Of a stretch of 57,106 nucleotides of DNA, positions 28,013-34,903 are shown piece after piece. The DNA comes from Brevundimonas sp. (GTDB lineage Bacteria; Pseudomonadota; Alphaproteobacteria; Caulobacterales; Caulobacteraceae). The stretch spans positions 1 through 57,106 of the forward strand of contig NZ_JAEMRO010000010.1 of assembly GCF_016463295.1 (NCBI RefSeq), read 5' to 3'. Below the pieces are notes generated by a model, which was given only the letters and a program-made list of their open reading frames with translations, ran no database searches and had not been told where the DNA came from. The translations under genes and the position numbers were made by a program. The first letter of the stretch is position 1; each line of letters opens with the position of its first letter.

Positions 28013-28998
28013 CCACCGACACGTCGGCGCTTTCGATCTGGGTCGTCTCGGACGGCCGGGCCGGTATGGAAAATCAGGCGCTGGGGTTGGCGGAAGCCCT
28101 CCAGCGCCTTTTGCCGTCTGAGATCGTTGTCAAACGGGTGCGGTGGCGCGCCGGGTTCGACAAGCTGCCGTCGGCGCTCAAGGCCGAATGGATGCTGGAC
28201 CCGTCCGCCGACGCGCCGTTTCCGAAAGCGGGTGAGGACTGGCCGGACATCTGGATCGGCACCGGTCGAGCCACTTTGCCGCTGTCGCTCATGGCGAAGC
28301 GCCGCTCTGGCGGCAAGACCTTCGTGGTACAGACGCAGGACCCGCGCTGGCGGACGGGTGATTACGACCTCGTGGTCGCGCCGCGGCATGACGGGATCGA
28401 GGGGGCCAACATCCTGTCGATTACGGGGTCACCGCACCGCATTTCGCCCGCCCGGCTGGCGGAAGGGGCCGCAGGGTTCGTCGACGTGCTGCCACCCCTG
28501 TCCCATCCGCGCGTGGCCGTGCTGATCGGCGGCAAGTCCCGTGCCCATGACCTGCCCGACGCCCATGCCGCCGCCCTGGCCGAGCAGATCGCCGGGGCCA
28601 TCGAGGCGGCGGGCGGTTCGTTGATGCTGACCTACTCCCGCCGCACACCCGAAGCGGCCAAGGCGGCGATGACGGGGCGGCTGGTGCACCTGCCCGGGCT
28701 GATCTGGGACGGCACGGGCGCAAACCCCTATTTCGCCTTCCTGCATTTCGCCGACCATATTCTGGTGACGGAAGACAGCGCCAACATGGCTGCCGAGGCC
28801 GCATCGACGGGAAAGCCGGTGCACATCCTGCCGATGGTGGCGACGAGGCCGGCCGACAAGTTCGCGCGCCTGCATCGGGATTTGCGCGACCGGGGCGTTG
28901 CGCGGCCCTTCGACGGCCGCCTGGAAAGCTGGACCTATGAGCCGCTGAACGAAACCGGGCGGGCCGCGCGGGCGATCATCAAGCGATTACAGGCCTAG
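28003..28998 (+). CDS. ELM1/GtrOC1-like family protein
   Basis: The product of 331 residues belongs to the family named after plant ELM1, a mitochondrial fission factor. Bacterial members are common in alphaproteobacteria and have a glycosyltransferase-B-like fold. Visible features are the opening [20 protein letters not shown], a middle [38 protein letters not shown], and the closing [20 protein letters not shown], which resembles a nucleotide-sugar site. Function in bacteria is not established. It starts at GTG 28003, 10 bases inside greA, so it is probably translated from the same message. Confidence 0.8.
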   Translation: MEIATDTSALSIWVVSDGRAGMENQALGLAEALQRLLPSEIVVKRVRWRAGFDKLPSALKAEWMLDPSADAPFPKAGEDWPDIWIGTGRATLPLSLMAKRRSGGKTFVVQTQDPRWRTGDYDLVVAPRHDGIEGANILSITGSPHRISPARLAEGAAGFVDVLPPLSHPRVAVLIGGKSRAHDLPDAHAAALAEQIAGAIEAAGGSLMLTYSRRTPEAAKAAMTGRLVHLPGLIWDGTGANPYFAFLHFADHILVTEDSANMAAEAASTGKPVHILPMVATRPADKFARLHRDLRDRGVARPFDGRLESWTYEPLNETGRAARAIIKRLQA

Positions 28999-29297
28999 TC
29001 GCCGCCCCCGCCGCCGCCATCACCGCCGCCACCGTCCGAGCCATCGCTGGTGTCGAAGCTCTTGTCGCGACCACTGCTGTCGCTACCGCCCAGAGGTGCG
29101 GCTCCACCGTCACCGCCGCTGTTGTCGCCCTGTTTGCGCTTGCGAGCAGCCTGCTGATCGAAAGCGACACCCATGCCGGCACCGATGGCGATGCCCAGGG
29201 ACAACCACAGGGCCAGATCGTCAGTGGCCACCCCGATGGCGACACCAATGCTGAGGCCCAAACCAATCCCGATGCCGATGGCGCTGCGACCTTCCAT
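28995..29297 (-). CDS. Small membrane protein with glycine-rich tail
   Basis: The 100-residue product starts with two short hydrophobic, glycine-rich segments (AIGIGIGLGLSIGVAIGV and LWLSLGIAIGAGMGVAF), then a basic stretch AARKRKQGD, and ends in a long low-complexity tail of Gly, Asp and Ser (about 65-100). I do not recognise a family. ATG 29297 is the only start that gives a sensible N-terminus; the same frame continues to 29600 antisense to trxB with no character. Its last bases overlap the end of the convergent ELM1-family gene. Confidence 0.6.
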   Translation of the reverse strand: MEGRSAIGIGIGLGLSIGVAIGVATDDLALWLSLGIAIGAGMGVAFDQQAARKRKQGDNSGGDGGAAPLGGSDSSGRDKSFDTSDGSDGGGGDGGGGGGD

Positions 29298-29359
29298 AGG
29301 ACTATTCCCGATCTGCCTGTGAAGAACCGTCACCCTAGCATCGCGCAAAGTGGAATCAC

Positions 29360-29373
29360 CGCCTAAATAGGCG
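29360..29373. promoter_or_regulatory. Palindrome directly before trxB
   Basis: CGCCTA-AA-TAGGCG is a perfect six-base inverted repeat ending two bases before the trxB ATG. No Shine-Dalgarno sequence is present there. It may be an operator, or the transcript may be leaderless. Confidence 0.4.
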
Positions 29374-29375
29374 TC

Positions 29376-30386
29376 ATGAGCACTCCCCGTACCGTCCGCG
29401 TCGCCATCATCGGGTCCGGCCCCGCCGGCTGGACCGCCGCCATCTATGCCGCGCGCGCCTTGCTGCAGCCGGTGGTGATCGCCGGCCTTCAGCCCGGCGG
29501 CCAGCTGACCATCACCACCGATGTCGAGAACTACCCCGGCTTCGCCGACGTCATTCAGGGTCCCTGGCTGATGGAGCAGATGCGGGCCCAGGCCGAACAT
29601 GTCGGCACCGAGATCATCGAGGACATCGTGGTCAAGGCCGACCTGAGCCAGCGGCCGTTCCGCCTGACGCTGGACAGCGGCACCGAACTGCTGGCCGAGA
29701 CGGTGATCATCTCAACGGGGGCCCAGGCCAAATGGCTGGGTCTCGAAAGCGAGGCCAAATACCAGGGCTTTGGCGTCTCCGCCTGCGCCACCTGCGACGG
29801 CTTCTTCTATCGCGGCAAGGAGGTGATCGTGGTCGGCGGCGGCAATACGGCGGTGGAAGAAGCGCTGTTCCTGACCAACTTCGCGTCGAAGGTCACCGTC
29901 GTGCACCGCCGCGACGAGTTCCGGGCGGAGAAGATCCTGCAGGAGCGGCTGTTGTCCAACCCCAAGGTCGAGGTGGTCTGGGACAGCGCCATCGACGAAA
30001 TCCTGGGCGAAACCAACGACTTCGGCGGGGTCAATGTCACGGGCGCGCGGATCCAGAACGTCAAGACGGGCGAGACCCGCGATCTGGCCGCCGACGGCGT
30101 CTTCATCGCCATCGGCCATGCGCCGTCATCAGAGCTGTTCGCAGGCCAGCTAGAGACCAAACAGGGTGGCTATCTGGTGGTGAAGCCTGGCACGGCGGCC
30201 ACGGCTATCGAAGGCGTCTGGGCGGCCGGGGACGTGACCGACGACATCTATCGCCAGGCGGTTACTGCGGCTGGCATGGGCTGTATGGCTGCGCTGGAGG
30301 CGGTGCGCTTTTTGGCGGAAGAGGATCACGCCAAGGCCAATCACCCGATCAGCCACAAGGAAGCGGAGAAGATCGGGGCCTGGTAG
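29376..30386 (+). CDS. trxB: Thioredoxin reductase TrxB
   Basis: TrxB uses NADPH to reduce thioredoxin. The 336-residue flavoprotein has the N-terminal FAD motif (IIGSGPAGWTAAIYAARA), the redox-active disulphide in SACATCDGFFYRG, the NADPH-binding motif VVGGGNTAVEEALFL, and the C-terminal FAD motif GVWAAGDVTDDIYRQAVTAA. Length is slightly over the usual 315-320. The ATG at 29376 has no clear ribosome site and is preceded by a palindrome. The gene stands alone and converges on the BLUF gene. Confidence 0.97.
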   Translation: MSTPRTVRVAIIGSGPAGWTAAIYAARALLQPVVIAGLQPGGQLTITTDVENYPGFADVIQGPWLMEQMRAQAEHVGTEIIEDIVVKADLSQRPFRLTLDSGTELLAETVIISTGAQAKWLGLESEAKYQGFGVSACATCDGFFYRGKEVIVVGGGNTAVEEALFLTNFASKVTVVHRRDEFRAEKILQERLLSNPKVEVVWDSAIDEILGETNDFGGVNVTGARIQNVKTGETRDLAADGVFIAIGHAPSSELFAGQLETKQGGYLVVKPGTAATAIEGVWAAGDVTDDIYRQAVTAAGMGCMAALEAVRFLAEEDHAKANHPISHKEAEKIGAW

Positions 30387-30391
30387 GCCGA

Positions 30392-30895
30392 TCAGGCGGT
30401 CGGCGACCCGGCAGACTGGCCGTCCGGCGCATCCTCGCGCGGATCATAACCGTACTCGGCCAAGGCATTGGCCTGGCGATGCACCGCTTCGGCCAGCAGG
30501 TCGACATAGGCGTCCAGATCGGTCGGCGTCTGGTTCAACAGGATGTTCAGCCTGTCGATCTGGCTGCGAGCGAGGCGTGGGCTGACCATGTCCCAGCCCT
30601 GAAAATCGCGATGCGTGATCGTGCGGCGTTCGAGAATGTTCAGGTCCCTATGGCGGTGATCGACGGCTAGACGGGCCAGCAGATCCTCCAGCCGGTCGTT
30701 GCGACCTTCCAGGATCTGGACGAAGCGACCGCCGGTGAAGGTCAGCACGCCGGTGATGTCGTCGCGCGCATTATTCCGCCGCGCCTCAGCCAGAATGTCG
30801 GCCGCGCGGATCGGATTGGTGACCTCGCGCGTGTCGATGCTGACATAGATCAGCTGTTCAAGCGCGTCGGGGCTTGTTTTCAGCGAGATTGCCAC
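30392..30895 (-). CDS. BLUF-domain blue-light sensor
   Basis: The product of 167 residues is a short BLUF protein, which binds FAD and responds to blue light. The essential residues are present: Tyr17 (LIYVS), Asn42 in NARDDITG and Gln60 in FVQILEG, with the Asn-Gln spacing of 18 seen in AppA. The BLUF core covers about 13-105; a C-terminal helical part of about 60 residues probably passes the signal to a partner. No output domain is fused. I choose GTG 30895, five bases after the response regulator stop; a longer frame to 30961 overlaps that gene. It is the last gene of a probable kinase-regulator-BLUF operon. Confidence 0.88.
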   Translation of the reverse strand: MAISLKTSPDALEQLIYVSIDTREVTNPIRAADILAEARRNNARDDITGVLTFTGGRFVQILEGRNDRLEDLLARLAVDHRHRDLNILERRTITHRDFQGWDMVSPRLARSQIDRLNILLNQTPTDLDAYVDLLAEAVHRQANALAEYGYDPREDAPDGQSAGSPTA

Positions 30896-30900
30896 GCGCT

Positions 30901-31308
30901 TCAGGCGAAAAGCTGCAGGCCCGGCGGGGCGTATTCGATGGGGCGACCCTGCCGACGGCACAGGGCATATTCAACGGCGGTCTCGACCGCACGCTCATCA
31001 GTCGGCTTGGTCAGAACGCCGAGTGCACCGGTGACCCCATTGCGGACCATGCCGGGGTTGGCGGTCATGAACAGGACGGTCACGCCCTTCTCCTGACCCA
31101 ACTCACGGCCCAGTTCGACGCCGGTCGGGCCGTCGGAAAGATGGATATCCACAAGGGCAAGGTCGATGTCTTCCTCGCGCACGATCTCACGCGCCGTGCG
31201 GGCTTCCGCAGCGGTGCCGACGACCTGGTAGCCCAGGTCTTCGAGGACGAAACGAAGTTCCATCGCAACGATGGCCTCGTCTTCGATGATGAGGATACGC
31301 GCCGACAT
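30901..31308 (-). CDS. Single-domain response regulator
   Basis: The 135-residue protein is a stand-alone receiver domain: acidic pocket Glu9-Asp10-Glu11 (IIEDEA), phosphoacceptor Asp54 (ALVDIHL), the Thr in LFMTANPG and the Lys in VLTKPTDE. No output domain follows, so it must act by protein contact or as a phosphate sink, like LovR or FixT-type partners of HWE/HisKA2 kinases. The gene lies between the HWE kinase and the BLUF gene on the same strand, and the kinase is its likely phosphodonor. Confidence 0.93.
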   Translation of the reverse strand: MSARILIIEDEAIVAMELRFVLEDLGYQVVGTAAEARTAREIVREEDIDLALVDIHLSDGPTGVELGRELGQEKGVTVLFMTANPGMVRNGVTGALGVLTKPTDERAVETAVEYALCRRQGRPIEYAPPGLQLFA

Positions 31309-31363
31309 AGTCTTTACCCTAATACTCCGAAGCTGAATGAACCGTGTGTCGTCTAGCCATCAG

Positions 31364-31389
31364 AACGCGACCACGGATGTAGGGTTTCC
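31364..31389 (-). promoter_or_regulatory. Possible EcfG-like promoter of the regulator-BLUF pair
   Basis: On the minus strand GGAAA-N17-CGTT lies 56 bases before the response regulator ATG. It differs from GGAAC-N16-CGTT by one base and one spacer position, so it is a weak candidate. Confidence 0.3.
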
Positions 31390-31400
31390 ACAAACCGTTG

Positions 31401-32936
31401 TCATGCGGCGTTTTGCGCGGCGCGGCGACGTGAGAGAGCGGTTGCGGGCAGGCTGGCCGTCACTTTCAATCCATCGCTGTGCCATTCGCGCACCAGTTTT
31501 CCGCCTAGCTGACCCTCGACCGAAAGCGATGCAAGGGATGAGCCAAAACCTTGGCGGGTGGGTTCGGCCGCGACGGGCGGCCCCCCGTGCTCGACCCATT
31601 CCAGGACGAACTGGTCGCGCTCCTGGCGGGTCGTCAGCGTCACCGACCCGGCTTCGACGGACAGAGCGCCGTATTTGTAGGCGTTCGTGGCGAGTTCGTG
31701 GAACAGCAGGGCCACCGATGTCGCAGCCTGATCGTCGAAGACGGCGTTGTCCCCGGTCACCCTCACGCGCGGCTGGCCGTCCAGCCCGGAATAGGGGCTG
31801 AAGAGCGCGTTCAGGAAGGCATGCAGGGTCGTGTCGCCCATGGAGGGTGCCGAGGCATCGCTATGGGGCCGCACAAACTCATGCGCCTGGGCCAGGGCGT
31901 TGATGCGGGTGCGCACGGCGCTGGCAAAGCCCTTGGCCTCAGGAAACTGGCGCGCAGACAGGGCGATCAAAGCCGACACAACGGCGAAAATGTTCTTGAT
32001 CCGGTGGCTCAGCTCCTGGCTGACCAGCTCCTTGGTCTGTTCCGCCCGCTTCAGGTCGTCGATGTCCGTGCAGGTACCGAACCAGCGGGTGATGCGGCCG
32101 TCGGCGTCTCGGATAGGGTTCGCCCGCCCCAGGGTCCAGCGATAGACGCCGTCGTGCCGACGCAGGCGATATTCGATCTCGTAAGGTTCGCCGGTTTCCA
32201 GCGAACGGGTCCAGCGTTGGCGTGCCCTTTCCTGATCGTCGGGATGGAACATGCCGTTCCAGCCTTCGCCGTCGGTCGAACCCTGCGGCACGCCGGTGAA
32301 CTCGTACCAGCGTGCATTGTAGTAGTCGTGGAAGCCGTCCGGCAGCGTCGACCAGACCATCTGGGGCATGGAGTCGGCGATGGCCTGAAACCGCGCCTCA
32401 CTGTCCGCCAGTTTAACGCCTGTCGCCTGGCCCGTGATCAGGGCCTTTCGTAGCTCCAGCTGGGTCATGACCTGTTTGGCGAGCACGGTCAGGGCGTGGG
32501 CCTGCAGATCCGTCAGGCCCTGGGGCCGGGGGCGGCTGTCGATCACGCACAGCGATCCCAGCGGCTGCCCGTTGCTGCTGACCAGTGGAGCCCCGGCATA
32601 GAAGCGGATGTGCGGGTCACCCGTCACCAGGGCATTGTCGGCAAATCGCGGGTCCAGGGTCGCATCCGGCACCACCAGGATGTCGTCGCCATGCATCGCG
32701 TGAGCGCAGAACGAGAGATCGCGCGGCGTGCAGGTGGCGTCCAGACCCACGCGGGCCTTGAACCACTGCTCATGCTCGCCCACCAGACTGATCAGGGCGG
32801 TCGGCACTTCACACAACCGCGCCGCCAGGCCGACGATGTCATCGAAGGCGGCCTCTGGGGCTGTATGCAGGATGCCGTAGGCCTTCAGGGCAGACAGGCG
32901 CGCCGTCTCATCGGTTTCAATCGAGGTCGAGGACAC
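31401..32936 (-). CDS. GAF-PAS sensor histidine kinase, HWE family
   Basis: This soluble kinase of 511 residues has an N-terminal GAF domain (about 20-165, GAPLVSSNGQPLGSLCVID), a PAS domain with PAC motif (about 190-300, MFHPDDQERARQRW and YRWTLGRANPIRDADGRITR), and an HWE-type kinase core. The phosphoacceptor is His311 in LSHRIKNIFAVVSAL. The family HWE residues appear in FHELATNAYKYGAL and LEWVEHGGPP, with GFGSSL closing the ATP site. The start is inferred at GTG 32936, just before the GAF similarity (SSTSIETDETARL); no good ribosome site is visible and the longer frame to 33218 has no coding character. It heads the regulator-BLUF pair. Confidence 0.9.
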   Translation of the reverse strand: MSSTSIETDETARLSALKAYGILHTAPEAAFDDIVGLAARLCEVPTALISLVGEHEQWFKARVGLDATCTPRDLSFCAHAMHGDDILVVPDATLDPRFADNALVTGDPHIRFYAGAPLVSSNGQPLGSLCVIDSRPRPQGLTDLQAHALTVLAKQVMTQLELRKALITGQATGVKLADSEARFQAIADSMPQMVWSTLPDGFHDYYNARWYEFTGVPQGSTDGEGWNGMFHPDDQERARQRWTRSLETGEPYEIEYRLRRHDGVYRWTLGRANPIRDADGRITRWFGTCTDIDDLKRAEQTKELVSQELSHRIKNIFAVVSALIALSARQFPEAKGFASAVRTRINALAQAHEFVRPHSDASAPSMGDTTLHAFLNALFSPYSGLDGQPRVRVTGDNAVFDDQAATSVALLFHELATNAYKYGALSVEAGSVTLTTRQERDQFVLEWVEHGGPPVAAEPTRQGFGSSLASLSVEGQLGGKLVREWHSDGLKVTASLPATALSRRRAAQNAA

Positions 32937-33030
32937 ACAGGAGCCTGGCTGCGGCGATTTATCGCCAAGGGATTTCTTGGGAAATGCACATGAAACGGAG
33001 CCGTTGCAAAGCGGAGCCGTAAAATGAGCG

Positions 33031-34176
33031 TCAGCGCGCGGGTCGCCCGACTTCTTCGACGGGCATGACCGTGACCCCTGCGGGAGGGGGGGCGGCGGTC
33101 GCAGAGGCGGCCGGCCGCTCGTACTCTGCCAGGCGCTGGTTGATCGCAGCGATCTCCTCCGGCGTCGGCTGACGACGCCCGCCCAGGGAGACGACGCCGA
33201 CCACGCGGGTCTGACCATCGATCACCACGGTGCGAGGAGCCATGCCTTCGCCGTTGGCCACGGCGTCCGCGAGGGAGGCCTCGTCTGTGGCGGCGATCTG
33301 CAGTCGGGGCCGCGACAGTCGGGCCTCATCGATGATCGGCTCCCGGCCCGAATAGGCCTGGCGAAACGCTGCCGTCTCGCCGCTCAGGCCCTTCCAGCGA
33401 TAGAAGATATGCGCGCCGATCTGCGTCAGCTTGTTCAGGGTAGTGGCCCACCAGGGATGGACGTAGTCGGCGTGGTAGTGGGTCGCGGTGCCGACCTCGG
33501 AGGCGACGTGACCGGCCAGCATGCGTTCCGCCACCGTCTGCGATCGCTTCCACGCCCAGCCGACGGGCGCCTGGGCCAGGGCACCCATGCAGGTAAAGCT
33601 GAACTGACAGCCCGTCGTCCGATCCGCCCCCTCGAACACCACGCCGCAGATGCTGTTGGGATAGTTCAGATCGCGGACACGGTTCAGGATCACCTGGGCC
33701 ACCGCCTCCTGCCCCTCGGTCGGCTCCAGCGCGGCTTCGTAGTAGATTCCCTGCGTCAGGCAGCGCAGGGCTCGGCGGCGATCGGCCTCGCTGGCCGGGC
33801 GAAATACGAACGGCCGCGCCGGGCGCAACAGGCCGCTGGACGGCGTCGCGGCGTTGATCCGTTGGGCCTCCAAGCCGGACTGGCCGAAATCGAGCGTCGG
33901 CTTCCCGCCCAGCGACAGCGTTTCCCAGCCTGGCGTCAGGCCGTAAAGCGCCGCCTGCCGATAACGAGGGTCGTGGCGGATGGCCAGGGCAAGCTGGGAC
34001 GGGTCCATGTCCGCACGGATAGCGAAAAAGCCGTCCGGACCCAGGTCGCCGCCGGTCGCCAGCCTAACCGCCTGGGCCTGCCGATCGACATCTGGACGGG
34101 ATGTAGCGAAGGCCATCGTCACCGTCAGCACAAGCGCGAGCGCCAGAGGCGCGACGGCCCAGGGCCATCGCGTCAT
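33031..34176 (-). CDS. SleB-type cell wall hydrolase (Hydrolase_2), membrane-anchored
   Basis: The product of 381 residues has an N-terminal transmembrane anchor (WAVAPLALALVLTVTMAFA) and a SleB-like hydrolase domain at about 175-300. It contains LRCLTQGIYYEA with the catalytic-type Glu, EAVAQVILNRVRDLNYPNSICGVV and TGCQFSFTC. The family includes spore cortex lytic enzymes that act as lytic transglycosylases; in non-sporeformers they are thought to remodel peptidoglycan. A proline- and alanine-rich tail follows. The start is ATG 34176 or an in-frame TTG at 34209. A paralogue with the same motifs is at 38517. Confidence 0.85.
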   Translation of the reverse strand: MTRWPWAVAPLALALVLTVTMAFATSRPDVDRQAQAVRLATGGDLGPDGFFAIRADMDPSQLALAIRHDPRYRQAALYGLTPGWETLSLGGKPTLDFGQSGLEAQRINAATPSSGLLRPARPFVFRPASEADRRRALRCLTQGIYYEAALEPTEGQEAVAQVILNRVRDLNYPNSICGVVFEGADRTTGCQFSFTCMGALAQAPVGWAWKRSQTVAERMLAGHVASEVGTATHYHADYVHPWWATTLNKLTQIGAHIFYRWKGLSGETAAFRQAYSGREPIIDEARLSRPRLQIAATDEASLADAVANGEGMAPRTVVIDGQTRVVGVVSLGGRRQPTPEEIAAINQRLAEYERPAASATAAPPPAGVTVMPVEEVGRPAR

Positions 34177-34289
34177 CCGCTCGAAAGATGTCCGGATCGT
34201 CTGGACCAAATCCTGCTCCGCGCCCGCGCGTCGGGCTCGGCCTTATCACCTGCCGCGACGGCGGATTTCGGGCCAGAAAGCGCCGGTCT

Positions 34290-34769
34290 CTAGCGCCCGC
34301 CCAAGGTCGAGCGCAACATCCAGGCGAACTTCTCGTGCGCGGCCAGACGCTGGGTCATCAGATCGGCGGAGGCCTCGTCGCCGGCGTCGGACGCGACATC
34401 CAGAGCCTTGCGTGCCGTGGCGATCAGGGTCTCGTGATCCTGCATCAGCTCCTTGAGCATGGCGGTCGCTTCCTTTTCAGGATCGCCATCCTTGATCGAG
34501 GTCAGATTGCCGAACGCCGGATAGGACTGGGGGGCCAGCACGCCCAGGGCCCGGATACGCTCGGCGATGTCGTCCAGCGCATTCCACATGTCGGTGTACT
34601 GCTGCTCCAGCAGATTGTGGAAGCTGAAGAACTCGGGGCCGCGGACGTTCCAGTGATAGCCGTGGGTCTTCAGATAGACGGCAAAGCTGTCGGCCAGAAC
34701 CTTGGTCAGTTCCTCGGCCACATCGCCGCGCTCGGCCTTGGTCAATCCGGTATGAATGGTGGCGGTCAT
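34290..34769 (-). CDS. dps: Dps-family DNA-binding ferritin-like protein
   Basis: Dps forms a 12-subunit shell that oxidises ferrous iron with peroxide and can bind DNA under starvation. The 159-residue protein shows the ferroxidase-site pattern at the subunit interface: HGYHWNVRGPEF, FHNLLEQQYTDMWNALDDIAERIRALG. It has four helices and no long basic N-terminal tail. ATG 34769 follows GAAGGA. It stands divergent from the hybrid kinase gene with 134 bases between; the EcfG-type motif in that gap points toward the kinase, not toward dps. Confidence 0.93.
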   Translation of the reverse strand: MTATIHTGLTKAERGDVAEELTKVLADSFAVYLKTHGYHWNVRGPEFFSFHNLLEQQYTDMWNALDDIAERIRALGVLAPQSYPAFGNLTSIKDGDPEKEATAMLKELMQDHETLIATARKALDVASDAGDEASADLMTQRLAAHEKFAWMLRSTLGGR

Positions 34770-34842
34770 GGTCGATCCTTCGATGAATATCTAGCTTGGC
34801 AGTTGGGGATTGGGCATACGGTCCGCAACCGCCGCGCTTGCA

Positions 34843-34867
34843 GGAACGCGATCCGGTCCAATACGTT
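34843..34867 (+). promoter_or_regulatory. EcfG-type (general stress) promoter of the hybrid kinase gene
   Basis: GGAAC (34843-34847), a 16-base spacer, then CGTT (34864-34867) is an exact match to the consensus of EcfG/SigT, the alphaproteobacterial general stress sigma factor. The minus-10 element lies 36 bases before the kinase ATG. Confidence 0.75.
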
Positions 34868-34903
34868 GCGACGCTGTCTCTCCAGGAGGCATCCAGGGGG
34901 ATA

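Noticed and set aside
29001..29060. Triplet-like GGN repeat as a possible CRISPR or tandem array
   Set aside because: It encodes the Gly/Asp tail of a small protein; units are irregular and there are no spacers.
28995..29600. Longer form (201 codons) of the glycine-rich membrane protein
   Set aside because: The extra N-terminal part lies antisense to trxB and lacks signal or membrane character; ATG 29297 is the sensible start.
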